Shown here: positions 11,501-20,592 of the stretch, in pieces
How the letters are laid out: every line of letters begins with the position of its first letter
Numbering within the stretch: the stretch's first letter is position 1
Assembly: GCA_036897485.1 (NCBI GenBank)
Contig: JAYMTF010001559.1
Span: 1-22,602 of the forward strand
Source: Pelargonium nanum
Lineage: Eukaryota; Streptophyta; Magnoliopsida; Geraniales; Geraniaceae
DNA length: 22,602 nt
Direction: 5' to 3'
The notes under the pieces: generated by a model
The model's input: the letters and a program-made list of their open reading frames with translations, nothing else
What the model was told of the DNA's origin: nothing
The model's database searches: none
Position numbers and translations under genes: made by a program

Positions 11501-14500
11501 ATAACCAAAATAAGGGGAGAAATTAGTCGAGCTGCTAGTGTAAACTGATATAGTGATATGTCAATTTGAGTCTAACACTTTTCTCAGGCATTCTGAATCT
11601 TTATATATTTCATAATATATCTGTTGGAAGATATTGGGTCGCTGCTAAACCCGAAAGTCTTTGACCAAACGTAGATGGATGGATGGATGGATGGATGAAC
11701 AATGTAAGCAAAGAGTTCACACAAGCCATGTGCATTTGAGATGCAAAACAGAGCTAAAACCCTCATATAAATCCACCCATCAATCTAGCCAGTCATGTTT
11801 TCGAAAAGCTGAGTTGTGCAGCCCTCAATTGAATTTAGACAAGGGGACGTTTTCCTCATAAAACACCAACCCCACATTTCTCATTGCTGACAAAATATTG
11901 TGAGTTGTGACTCTCACTAGCATGTAACACGGACCACTCTTTGACTAGTACGCACAACATAGGCCATATTAATGGCAGACTATTTATTTTGATGTCTAGA
12001 ACCTCCAGTTTAGCTCAAGGCTAGTGGACATGGTTGCAAGCAATAATCCAGTTCAATATTATAAATTTAGCACGAGCTCAAAATGAAACTCGCACTTCTC
12101 TTTTTGACTAGCTGAGCTAGAGCATCTTGCAGCTCAGCTCAATTCCACCCCTGACATAACATGAAATACATATGCACCAAATCCTTCTCATGTTATGAAG
12201 CCATCACTGTACAATCATAAAAACAGTCACCTGATATGCATCTTCATATTTCAAGGCTACAGGCTGAGGTTCATCATCGACACCAGGCTTCTCGAGATCT
12301 TCAAGAGAGGCATCAGGATTTGTTTTCCAAAGCTCTTCAACCTTGTTAATTTGTTGGGCACTTATCTGGCGCGCCCTCAACTGCTCCTGTTCAGATGGGA
12401 TCTGTAAAGTGCAACAAATTAGCTTGCCGTAAAAATATAAATATCTATATATATATATAAATTACATAAAATTGAACTAAGATGCTAATTGCTAAAAGAA
12501 ATTATACCAACCTTAACAAGCCATTGCAAAAAACACCTATCATCAATTAAGGGGCACCACTGACTAAGGTCCCAATTCATGTCCTTCAATGCGTTAACAC
12601 TCAGGCAAGGTTCTCTACAAAGAAGAACTACAACACTCTCTGTCTTGGCAGAAATAAAGCCGAGGAGGAAGACATTCCGGCATCCACAGTTATAGCATTC
12701 CAGTATGGTTTCTCCCAAGGGACTGTCTTTGTGAAGACAGACTTCTTTATGTTTAGCTCGAACCTAAAAGGATCAAAGAGAACATCCATATTCAGAACCC
12801 AACAGAATGTAATAGTTCACAAAACACTATACATACTCCTTGTATATGCTTAAAGCAGCTGAAAGATGTGCACCTAACATCGGTGTCCAGCAGAATAGGA
12901 AACTATTATCATCTACCGGATAACAAAGACAAAATATTCAATTTCTTACAGAACATGAGACCAACATGAACAGAAGAGAGAATAAATCATGCAAAGAATA
13001 AACAACACAAGCAGTAAATTGATCCATAAAATACAAATAGTCAGACTAATAAAAAGCCAAAAAACATTACCGATATAAAATAAAATAAAAATTATGTAAT
13101 ACTCCCTTCGTCCCTTAATAATTGTCCACATTACCACTTTTGTAGTGATTAAGGATTAGTACGTTATGATTGGGTTTTCTCCTTTATGCCCCACTGTACT
13201 CATATTGTAACAAACTCAAGGTATTATCACTAACTTATCCTAGGGATATTGTTGGTAATTCATGCATAACTATCATTCCAAAAAAGAAAGTGGATAATTA
13301 TTTTGGGACGGAGCGAGTATTTACAAATAAAACTTTGGCATTTCCCCATAATGAAAAACAGACAGTATTTTCAACAAAACTTGGCCATTTGAAACTTTTT
13401 ATATAAAAAAAACATTAAAACCTGCATGCAAATTAGTTCCTAAACATTTCCCCATCATAAAAAAAATAAAAAATAATATTTATACATACATACTATAAAA
13501 GCTGAATATAAGGATGGTTTATAATGCGTATTTTGTTCAATTAGAATCTACCCTAATCAATATGAGAGAAGTAGAAAAAATATAAAATACAGAATCTCAA
13601 AACCATAATATAATAAGGTAAGTAATTATACAAACCGTAAAATTTAAGAAAAACCCTAAAATAATATGGTAAGTAACAAGTAACAACAAGAACCCTAAAA
13701 TATGAGAGTTATAAATAGAGGCTTATATGTAAGTATTCACCTAAATCAAATTTTGCAACTAATCGGTAAGTATAGTACCTCAACCTTTCAATATTGATTT
13801 TATTGACTTGATTCATACCAGTTCATGATTTCTTGTCATTAATTAGTTGCTTCAATTGTTTTTATTTCTATCCAAAAATATATTTTTATTTAGATCTAAC
13901 TTATTTTGTTGTTGATATTTTTACGTATTGACATCACTAATAACTTTTAATTATAAATATGTAACTATAATCGCATTTGAATGATATGTAATCATATACA
14001 TATACGACCGTATGTGCATTTTCATTATTATATGTATGTATTTGGATTAAATATTACTTTTTATAATACTTTTAATTATATGGTATGAAAAACTCACACC
14101 GTTCTAAATTAAATGTCTTGCTTTCTAGCTTGGAAAAAATTAAGGAGAAGTTAGTTAATGTTTATATTTCCTCTTTCATCCTCATGCACATGTGTTGTAA
14201 CATACTTAAGGGATACCAACCAACTTATTATAAGGACACAATTGCTAATTCATGCATAACTTCTTAAAAAGAAAACAACACTTATTTTGGGACAAAAGTG
14301 CAAGAGAAAAAGGAGACATTTGGGATGTAAGTAGTACACTTTTAAAGTCCACGAGACATAAACTAGTTATCAACTAAACTGGCCATTTTAAAAAAAATGT
14401 AATTTACAATGAAGCCAAATAGTTGATAAAAATAAGTATCAACCATGAATTAAAATATTATAAACCTATAATCCTAAATGCGTTCTAAGTTTCTTAGATC

Positions 14501-15502
14501 CTCGGAGTGATTGAATGTGATAGTTCATCTGTTAGGTTACAAAGCATTACAGTACACTATAACTAATATGGTGGTAAGGACAAGGTTTGGGTGGTATCCT
14601 CAAGAAATTATGAGTCCACATAAAATGTTAGCAATATCCATTTTTCATTCAACTTCAAACAGATAAGCAGTTAATGACAACCATTCTCCGAATAATTTCA
14701 AAAAGCAGCTAAATATAACAAGACCTTAAGTAAACAATTGAGGAATCACAATCACAACTAAAGTATGCTCTACATTTCAACACAAACAGTAACATGAGCA
14801 ACATAGACTAATTTAATAACCCTCTCAATTTCCAGTTTTCCAAATGCATCTCTACATTGCTTTTGTATACCATCAAATCACAATTCCAGATTAAACAGCT
14901 ATTGCAAGTACATCAAATCACATAGCATGACTCAAAACACACCGAGAAAGAAAGAGCCAACTCACCAGGTGATTGACAATATGCGAGCCGGACGTGTTAC
15001 CGCGCGAGTTGCAGAACCACTTGCGACACGAAGGCACGTTGCACCTAACCACGCACGCAGGGTTAGAGACACCGCAGTACCTACAAGCGTGTTCCGTAAA
15101 ATCACCTTTGCCGTACTCGTAATTCTCATCATCCCCTGTATCCTCAAAGTTCAACCCGCTCATTCCAGCTGCCAGCGAGTCCACCACTTGATTATTGCTC
15201 ACCGCGCCACTGTTGCCCGAACCTCCGCCGCGGACCTTCGTCGCACTCCCGGGAGCGGCGGAGACGGGGGACGTATCGGACTGATGATCAGATGCGGAGC
15301 CCCCGCGGTCGGCACGATCAGAGGGGTCGGAGAGTGAATCGGAAGGGGTGGGCCAGGCCACCGGGGACCTGATCGGGTCGCGAAACTCGGGGTAGTCGAA
15401 CTCGGTATCTCCCTGGGTGTTGAATTCGAGGAATGTGTAGGCATCGCCGGCGGTGTCGGGCTGAGAGGCGGTCTCAAACAGATTGTTCGGCTGCGAATCC
15501 AT
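2581..15502 (-). CDS. UPF1: UPF1 RNA helicase, nonsense-mediated decay (29 coding exons, spliced)
   Basis: Complete plant UPF1 (RENT1/LBA1 type), the cytoplasmic SF1 ATP-dependent RNA helicase at the centre of nonsense-mediated mRNA decay. Joining 29 exons gives 3831 nt, that is 1276 aa plus stop, against about 1254 aa for Arabidopsis UPF1. In order: an acidic, Ser-rich N terminus (1-139), the zinc-binding CH domain that docks UPF2 (about 140-280), the regulatory 1B region (about 330-460), the RecA helicase core with Walker A GPPGTGKT (510-517), DEST motif II (656-659), VGDHCQ motif III (680-685), QYRMHP motif IV (721-726), VDSFQGRE motif V (846-853) and NVALTRAR motif VI (880-887), and an SQ/TQ-rich tail (about 978-1276). 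Every intron starts GT and ends AG and the frame is never broken. The start MDSQ matches the plant UPF1 N terminus. Exon coordinates are in the three sub-entries. Confidence 0.98.
3369..3602 (+). mobile_element. RTE-type LINE 3' remnant in UPF1 intron 26 (antisense)
   Basis: On the plus strand, 3369-3533 reads in one frame with a single internal TAG as a decayed match to the C-terminal part of plant RTE-clade reverse transcriptases. The order E-D-E-R...YGHA-S-R...N-P-V-R...K-P-N-F-T...V-V-K-K-D parallels the family pattern (M-R-E...R-W-x-G-H-V-x-R-R...P-V-R...R-P-K-x-T-W...V-V-K-K-D). It is followed by ttcatgtagtcgactccaat (3548-3567) and a gttgtta stretch, resembling the conserved 3' end of plant RTE elements. 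The fragment is inactive and lies in intron 26 opposite to UPF1 transcription. Family assignment is from memory. Confidence 0.6.
3726..3751. repeat. (TTTA)6 microsatellite in UPF1 intron 26
   Basis: Six uninterrupted TTTA units, just upstream (on the plus strand) of the 88-bp tandem duplication. It may be the simple-repeat tail of a retroposed element or an independent microsatellite. Confidence 0.85.
3766..3939. repeat. 88-bp tandem duplication in UPF1 intron 26
   Basis: Copy 1 (3766-3853) and copy 2 (3854-3939) are identical except for a 2-base gt deletion in copy 2 (ccatgtacaaac against ccatacaaac). Both begin atattccctaagcc and end cttcaaaa. The near identity in intronic sequence means the duplication is recent. 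Confidence 0.95.
5463..10974 (-). other. UPF1: UPF1 exons 6-21: helicase core
   Basis: Exons: 6 = 10879-10974; 7 = 10707-10757; 8 = 10508-10626; 9 = 10117-10225; 10 = 9756-9878; 11 = 9614-9685; 12 = 8841-8912; 13 = 8677-8743; 14 = 8047-8189; 15 = 7896-7967; 16 = 7692-7820; 17 = 7339-7494; 18 = 6565-6678; 19 = 6380-6478; 20 = 6226-6303; 21 = 5463-5597. They encode residues 369-913. Junctions are phase 0 except after exon 8 (phase 2) and exon 13 (phase 1). Each helicase motif lies whole within one exon: Walker A in 10, DEST in 15, motif III in 16, IV in 17, V in 20 and VI in 21. Confidence 0.96.
9203..9570. repeat. GGTCC-rich dispersed repeat in UPF1 intron 11
   Basis: Two flanks rich in ggtctggacc, gggaccggacc and ggaccggtccggacc words enclose an AT-rich core of about 170 bp. 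The flanks are imperfect inverted repeats of each other. The core around 9381-9405 matches, in reverse orientation, the core at 19151-19185 of a second repeat, so the two are probably one family. The left edge cagggctgggca resembles hAT-type ends, but I could not find a matching right end or target duplication. It accounts for most of intron 11 (8913-9613). Confidence 0.55.
11455..12230. other. UPF1 intron 3, with (GATG)6 microsatellite
   Basis: A 776-bp intron. It contains a perfect GATG repeat at 11674-11697. Near 12135-12155 the phrase agctcaattccacccctga resembles the terminus of plant hAT-type MITEs, but no partner end was found. No coding sequence is visible. Confidence 0.6.
13102..13317. 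mobile_element. Stowaway-like MITE (Tc1/mariner type), copy 1
   Basis: A 216-bp non-autonomous element flanked by TA target-site duplications (13100-13101 and 13318-13319). The left end ctcccttcgtccc and the right end gggacggagcgag are inverted repeats; over 28 bp they match at 23 positions. The ends match the Stowaway consensus CTCCCTCCGTCCC. No transposase is encoded; mobility would depend on a mariner-like transposase elsewhere. Confidence 0.9.
14093..14300. mobile_element. Stowaway-like MITE, degenerate copy 2
   Basis: About 208 bp starting ctcacaccgttctaaattaa (Stowaway-like) and ending near ttattttgggac. The interior shares blocks with copy 1 in the same order and orientation, such as gtaac-a-act-aagg followed by taattcatgcataact and a cttaaaaagaaa-like block. 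It is older than copy 1: the right end is eroded and no clean TA duplication is seen. Edges are approximate. Confidence 0.7.
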
Positions 15503-15780
15503 GGCAGCGACTGAGAGCAGAACAAACGCAGAAATGCAAGCACTATGATTTCCAAAGTGCCCTCAATTGGGGGTTAGGGTTAGGGTTTTTGGTGCAGAGG
15601 CATCTTGGATTTGAAATTTGAATTAGAAATGGGTTTTTGCTGAAGAGAGGGGTTAGGGTTAGGGTTTGGCGCAATCAATGTAATGAAAATGAAAGAAAAA
15701 GGAAGCTTTTCGGGGAAGAGAAGCAGAGATGGACGGAGGGAGAGGAGGAAGGTGATTGGTGTGAGTCAGCGAGTTTAGAA
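15503..15780 (-). promoter_or_regulatory. UPF1: UPF1 5' leader / core promoter with telo-box doublets
   Basis: Immediately upstream of the UPF1 ATG. On the minus strand two copies of AAACCCTAACCCTAACCC (15571-15588 and 15650-15667) lie 79 bp apart. The telo-box AAACCCTAA is known in plant promoters and leaders of translation and housekeeping genes. The region also has purine-rich (plus-strand) tracts around 15685-15755. No TATA box is evident, fitting a housekeeping promoter. The transcription start is not determined. Confidence 0.65.
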
Positions 15781-15871
15781 TTTACGTCATGAAGAAGGAA
15801 GAGAAAGGCATGATTAGGGTGTGCGCTGGTGTATGGTATTATGGTGCACGCGCAAATGAGAGGCGAGCGGG

Positions 15872-15909
15872 CACGTGACTGGATGTTTTGTGAGTCGGGT
15901 GCACACGTG
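15872..15909. promoter_or_regulatory. Two G-box motifs upstream of UPF1
   Basis: CACGTG palindromes occur at 15872-15877 and 15904-15909, 32 bp apart centre to centre, about 370-410 bp upstream of the UPF1 ATG. G-boxes bind bZIP and bHLH factors in plants. Two close sites in otherwise AT-rich sequence suggest a regulatory module; function is inferred. Confidence 0.5.
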
Positions 15910-16890
15910 AGATACTGAATTTTGTATTGAAATTATCGGATAATTAAATTTGTGAAATTTATATTATTGGTCTGGTTAATTCGGTTTAGAGAGAATAATT
16001 TATAAGACAGAATATTCTAACAGTATCTTCGTGCATAGCACAAAAAGACAAAAACAGCCTTATTCAAGATCCATAAAAAAATTCTAAATTCTTTGGGCGC
16101 CTAGAGAGCACAAAGGCATACAATCTCAATTGTAAGATTATAAATTTCTCATTTGCAATATGAATATCAAGAGTATTTGCAAAACATGCTACTGAATTTT
16201 GAATTCATTTGCACTGTTCACCTCGCGTGATTGACACAATCGAAATTGTAAGACTCAAGCACTTAAATGGACCATGAAGTAGGTCACACATCACCAACAA
16301 CCTACTAGACGATGACATGTGACGAGACCGGTTTATAAATATAAATACTCTCTTTTTGTAACAGTAGAAAATTTGATAATTTACATTGAAAATTTCTCTC
16401 GAGAGAGTCTTCTCTACCAATATGTGGTTCAAATACGCTTATAGTAGATTTTACTCTCATGCTCGATGTGCTTTTCCGAGCACACATTCAGGTTTTCGCT
16501 TAATGACGTGTTATCTTTGTGCATGTACTAGAATCCCAAGAGGCCAAAACCAGAGAGTCGAGTCTTCGGCTCCGCCCTAAGGGCCCAAGTCTTATGCAAA
16601 GTTTAAATAAGAAATCACTATATGGAAACACATGAAATCATAATCGGGGCATTGGGTTGTGTTCGATCCGGGTCATATTTAGAATTGTGGTCGGTTCGGG
16701 CCATGACCAGTCCAGGCAGTCTTTGTTTAAACGTCAAATCGGCCAAATGAACGGTCCATGCACGTGTTTCTTGTACACTTAATATACAAGAAACGATGTG
16801 ATGCACTCTAATTAATTAACATCTATATGAATCTGACAATCATTCTGCAGATACATTTCATTTTTATTTTCCGATCGAACACAACAATTG
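15910..16890. other. Spacer between UPF1 promoter and SDR 3' end
   Basis: AT-rich sequence without a convincing gene. Short ORFs at 16205-16580 on both strands overlap each other and resemble nothing known. Bases 16640-16720 are rich in cgggt/ggttcggg words like the GGTCC-rich repeats elsewhere. A minus-strand AATAAA lies at 16863-16868, just past the SDR stop, and could be its poly(A) signal. Confidence 0.5.
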
Positions 16891-17661
16891 TCACAAATGC
16901 AAGTTGCCCCCATCAACGGCTAAATTATGTCCTGTTACAAATTCAGATTCACTTGACGCAAGAAACAATATTGCGTCCACCACATGCTTCACTTTCAACG
17001 CTCCATCCAAACTCGAACTCGACTCGAAATACTTCTCAGTCTCCTCCACTCCCACCCCAAGCGCGTGGCACACCATCGGCGTCGCCAGCGCTCCCGGCGA
17101 CACTGCGTTGACTCGTATCCCGTACTCGCCGAGCTGCCTACTCGCGGACCGCACCAATCCCAGCACCGCGTGCTTCGACATGCAATAGTCCGTGACTATC
17201 TTGGTCCCAACACTCGCCGTCACGCTCGCCGTGCAAACCACGCTCCCTTTAACCCCACCAGCAACCATGGCAAGAGCCGCGTGCTTCACACACGCCGCCA
17301 TGCCGCGTACGTTGATGGCGAACACTCGGTCCATGGCTGCGAGATCTAGTTCTAAGACGGTCTGCATCAGATCGCCGGTTTGGGACACTCCGGCGTTGCT
17401 GATCATGATGTCGAGGCGGCCGTAGGTGTCGACGGTGGAGGCTACTAAGGCCTTGACTTGGTGCTCGTCGGAGACGTTGCAGTGGACGTAGACGCAGCGG
17501 CGGTCGGAGACCGATTCGGCGACGGCCTTGCCCTTGTCGTCTTGGATGTCGGCGATCACGACGGCGCGTGCGCCGTGTTTGGCGAAATGGTGCGCCGTGG
17601 CTTCGCCTATTCCGCTGGCGCCGCCGGTGATGATGGCCACTTTGCCTTCAAGTTTTGACAT
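16891..17661 (-). CDS. Short-chain dehydrogenase/reductase, SDR110C-like, single exon
   Basis: A 256-aa classical SDR that should oxidise or reduce an alcohol/ketone with a nicotinamide cofactor. Visible motifs are TGGASGIG (12-19) in the Rossmann fold, D38 at the end of beta-2 (indicating NAD(H) rather than NADP(H)), NAG (89-91), catalytic N117, S146, and YxxxK (Y159, K163), with the usual 13-residue Ser-Tyr spacing. The sequence (KLEGKVAIITGG start, RRC-YVHC, VLELDLA-DRV, AVDGG end) is typical of plant SDR110C enzymes and most resembles mint isopiperitenol dehydrogenase and borneol dehydrogenases from memory; ABA2-type xanthoxin dehydrogenase and secoisolariciresinol dehydrogenase are cousins. 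The substrate cannot be assigned. I chose the ATG at 17659-17661 because the conserved family start is MSKLEGK; the open frame runs 42 codons further, but that extension is partly transposon. No intron is needed, although many relatives have one. Confidence 0.92.
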   Translation of the reverse strand: MSKLEGKVAIITGGASGIGEATAHHFAKHGARAVVIADIQDDKGKAVAESVSDRRCVYVHCNVSDEHQVKALVASTVDTYGRLDIMISNAGVSQTGDLMQTVLELDLAAMDRVFAINVRGMAACVKHAALAMVAGGVKGSVVCTASVTASVGTKIVTDYCMSKHAVLGLVRSASRQLGEYGIRVNAVSPGALATPMVCHALGVGVEETEKYFESSSSLDGALKVKHVVDAILFLASSESEFVTGHNLAVDGGNLHL

Positions 17662-17715
17662 TTTGTTTTGTGTACACTTGAACTTGATAGGGATGCCCAT
17701 CTTTTTTAAGAGTAA

Positions 17716-18655
17716 GGCTACGTTTGGTACGCAGTAATAAGATGGAATGGAATGGAATGAAATGAGCATTCCTGTCATAATGCTCATTCCATGTCATATG
17801 TTTGGTACAACCCAGATTCAATTTTTATTTTAGATTGTAAAATTTGTTACTAAAATTATTTTTATATACTAAAACGAAATTCATGTTTACCATTTTTTAT
17901 GTTTGATAATTTCAACATAAGTATCGTATATTACTTTAGAATATTTGAAAACATTGAGCATAATTTAAAAACGTTATTTTTCGAAACTCGTATGTTGTAC
18001 GTATTGTCTAAACAATTCAAAATTTGATTTTCATAAGTGAAATTCATAATGTTATTGACTCGTTTTTTTATGTTTACTTTTTAAATTTTAAATTTCAAAA
18101 CAATAGTTTTTAAAACTCGTATTTACCCGTATCTATCATTCAAATAATTTAAAACTTGATTTGCATTTGTAATTACCGTCATGTTATTTTAACTTCATAC
18201 GTTTTTTATATTCACTAACATACTTTTTTATTTATGAACATTTACATACAAATTAAATTCAAAACTCGTATTTACACGTCAACTACTTAAACAATCTAAA
18301 ATTTAATTTACATATGTGAATTTTGTAATGCCATTAAGTTATTTTTACAATTTTTATACGATTTAAATTTAATTTTTATATCATGTAATATAAAAATATG
18401 TAATTATAAAGTGAAAAATATAGTTAAAGAGAATGATATTTTAGTAATTTTACGTTTTAAATTTCATTCCAGCATAAGCTGGAATAACCATTCCTTAGGT
18501 TGAGAAGAGGAATGATTTTCAAGGAAAAAACTGGAATGGACTTTCCTCAGGAATGGGCTTTCCAGTCATTCCTACTTATACCAAACATGTGAATGGAATG
18601 AAAATGCTGGAATGAGCATTCCATTCCAAAGCATTCATGTGTACCAAACATAGCC
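17716..18655. mobile_element. 940-bp Tourist-like (PIF/Harbinger) MITE upstream of the SDR gene
   Basis: The left end ggctacgtttggtac and the right end gtaccaaacatagcc are inverted repeats with one mismatch over 15 bp. TAA target-site duplications lie at 17713-17715 and 18656-18658, the PIF/Harbinger hallmark. A second, subterminal inverted pair (tgtttggtac near 17800 and taccaaaca near 18588) and many ggaatg/cattcc words mark both arms. The AT-rich interior encodes no transposase and holds three diverged 130-150-bp tandem units. The element ends 54 bp from the SDR start codon. Confidence 0.85.
17983..18400. repeat. Three diverged tandem units inside the MITE
   Basis: Units start at about 17983, 18112 and 18261, each with a (g/a)aaactcgtat block, followed by a caattcaaaatttga-like block and then a gtaat...gttatt-like block. 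Spacing is 129 and 149 bp. Similarity is clear in these blocks but diluted by substitutions and indels, so boundaries are approximate. Confidence 0.6.
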
Positions 18656-20535
18656 TAAGTGCCATGCCTCTTTGTATGCAAATTTTGATGAGTTGTAGTG
18701 AAAGTTAGATGAAGCGTAATAACAATTTTAAAGAAGAAAGCTCACGTTGCTATCAATATGGCCACAAATAGTTGTGTTCAAGCAAAGGAACTGCGTACAC
18801 TTTGCAAATCGTGAACGCAGATTTTAGAGTATACAATCATTTATATACAAAAGTGAAGTAACTCATATCAAATCGATATCAATCATACTATATAATGAGT
18901 AGAATTGTTCATTTAGGTATAACCTAGAATAAAAAGTGGAACAAAGACCGACCTGTGTTAAGACCGAATCTTGGCCCATGCCAAATTGTAGTAGGCGACC
19001 TGAATCAGACCGTCCTAGATTGACTGGTGATAAATTAAAGAAACTAAAATTTGTATTTTTGTAGAGAATATCTTATAACACAAAAATCGTATTTGAATGG
19101 AGAATTTCTTATAAAAAAAATAATGTAAACTCTGTGGAGATAGGCGGGTAATTGTGAAATATATTGTACCAAAAGTAGTTAAAATTATATATTAATAATA
19201 CAAAAACTAAAATTAAAAAATTAGGTCAAACCTGGACCCAGACCCAAACCCAAACCGAACTAGCATATCACTAGAAGGATTGAATCGAACCCATGCCAAA
19301 CGGTCTGGGTGGGTTGGGTCCAATCCAAGTTGGTCGAAATTAATTTGGACAGGCTTGGTTATGAGATATAGATATTGAATATGTTGATTTGGATTGAAGT
19401 TATTTTTGTAATTATAGTGTGCTAAAAAGAGATATAGAAGTAATTACACAACCAATTAAAACTCTTATGGTAGCGGCATGAACTTTAAATATATATGTTA
19501 TACAATATAGGGTTAAATGGTTAGCTTCTCATGAACTTATTAACCCTTATTATTTAGTTTAGCCGGTTGTGTCTGGTTTTCGCCTTTATTAACATATATA
19601 CTTTTAAACTCAAACCACTCGACTTGCTAACAAATCACAATATGTCACATCATCAATACATGTCAGCAAGGTGGTTCATGTGGGTCTGCCAGTCGGCTTC
19701 CAGCCTTCAACAATGAAAAGCCGCGTTTGATTTATTTTAACCAGACAGTCGAAAACGGTGTCGTAAAAACGTGTAATAAAAACGTTTCGATTCAATCTCT
19801 CTTATACTGGTAAAATTTACTAGGTTATCGAACAATTGAACTAGAGGGCCTAGGGTGACAAACTTACCTATCCATTATTTTTGAAGGTAACTTACCAATC
19901 CATTTAAAACTTCATTGTTTTATTTTATATTAAAACATACGATCAAAATGGATATCAAAATAACATTTACAAATGAATCAAACATAAATCTTTATATAAA
20001 TACCAAAATAAAATTTCGAAACCCCAAGATGTTATGTTAATTTATAATCAAGACTACAAATTAAATAAGTCGCAGCTTGTTTATTCATTTATGTATACAT
20101 AGGACCCCTTTTAATTTGCTGGCCTACTAATTATCTTCACGTCACAAATAAACCTACCAAGTATTATTATAAATAAATATACTAATTTCTGGTTGACTTG
20201 ATTAAATTAAGCTTCAAAAACCTTGGTCCAATATCGTCTCTTCACTTGCATGACAACTTCATAATAAATGGTTGACCATACATTTAATTGCTTAAATTAT
20301 ACATTAATTTATCATATACCGACTAATCTCTAAACCCATGCAAATGTTAAGAAGAATATTAAAAAATTCGTAACACAATTATTTGAAGCAAATTCAACTA
20401 ATAGTATAATCAATGCATTGCTATCAACCACATTTACATTGATGACTGACATAAAGTAAACAAAGTATTGACTCTAGACACTAAACAAGATCGAACATAT
20501 ATATAAGTAAATAATTCACTTTTCGACGACAAATC
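18656..20535. other. AT-rich intergenic spacer, no gene seen
   Basis: About 1.9 kb without an ORF of note. It contains the GGTCC-rich repeat (about 18950-19340) and, at its right end, part of a duplicated block shared with the 3' flank of the peptide gene. The stretch 19620-19800 is less AT-rich, with phrases such as aaaacggtgtcgtaaaaacg, but shows no recognisable element. Confidence 0.55.
18950..19340. repeat. GGTCC/GACCC-rich dispersed repeat, second copy
   Basis: The arms are rich in agaccgacc, cagaccgtcc, ctggacccagacccaaaccc and cggtctgggtgggttgggtcc, around an AT-rich core. The core at 19151-19185 (atattgtaccaaaagtagttaaaa) is the reverse complement of a sequence much like 9381-9405 in UPF1 intron 11. 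The two copies are therefore probably the same element family in opposite orientation. Ends are not defined. Confidence 0.5.
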
Positions 20536-20592
20536 AATGTCAACACTAGGACATGGGATGGAGGACTCCAGAATCTGGTCAATCTTAACGAG
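20536..20592 (-). pseudogene. Decayed C-terminal copy of the neighbouring peptide precursor
   Basis: Nineteen codons translate as LVKIDQILESSIPCPSVDI, lining up with LAKIDRILQSSVPSPGAGH, the last 19 residues of the peptide precursor at 20780. The downstream flanks of both copies also align (about 20440-20535 against 20668-20779), so a block covering the gene's 3' end was duplicated in tandem. The mature-peptide motif is destroyed (SPGAGH became CPSVDI), no stop follows at the matching place, and the 5' part of the gene is absent. Confidence 0.75.

Larger units (their letters stand above)
12764..14965. other. UPF1 intron 1 (2.2 kb), repeat-bearing
   Basis: The intron runs from the gtgagt donor after CAC-CTG (exon 1) to the ctttttag-type acceptor before GTT-CGA (exon 2). 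It is more than twice as long as any other intron in the gene and contains two Stowaway-like MITEs (13102-13317 and 14093-14300). The rest is AT-rich with no gene visible. Long first introns in plants can carry expression-enhancing signals; nothing here proves that. Confidence 0.8.
11127..15502 (-). other. UPF1: UPF1 exons 1-5: N terminus and CH domain
   Basis: Exons, in transcript order: 1 = 14966-15502; 2 = 12512-12763; 3 = 12231-12401; 4 = 11404-11454; 5 = 11127-11219. They encode residues 1-368 and every junction is phase 0. The CH domain starts at C140 (CRYCG) and its Cys/His ligands continue through exon 2 (for example CYNCGC). Intron 1 is by far the largest (12764-14965, 2.2 kb) and splits the CH domain between residues 179 and 180. 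Intron 3 is 776 bp. Confidence 0.96.

Noticed and set aside
12100-12160. hAT-like MITE terminus (ctcaattccacccctg) in UPF1 intron 3
   Set aside because: No matching opposite end or 8-bp target duplication could be found.
14927-15337. 136-aa plus-strand ORF opposite UPF1 exon 1
   Set aside because: It is the antisense shadow of the GC-rich UPF1 first exon.
15571-15667. Interstitial telomere or chromosome end
   Set aside because: Only two and a half repeats each, oriented and placed like telo-boxes of a plant housekeeping promoter.
16904-17425. Plus-strand ORFs opposite the SDR gene
   Set aside because: Antisense shadows of the GC-rich SDR coding sequence with no family resemblance.
17662-17787. 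42-residue N-terminal extension of the SDR protein
   Set aside because: Much of it is translated MITE end, and the conserved family start MSKLEGK coincides with the ATG at 17661.
19600-19800. Possible degenerate element near aaaacggtgtcgt
   Set aside because: Phrases recall plant repeats but no inverted ends, LTRs or coding trace were visible.
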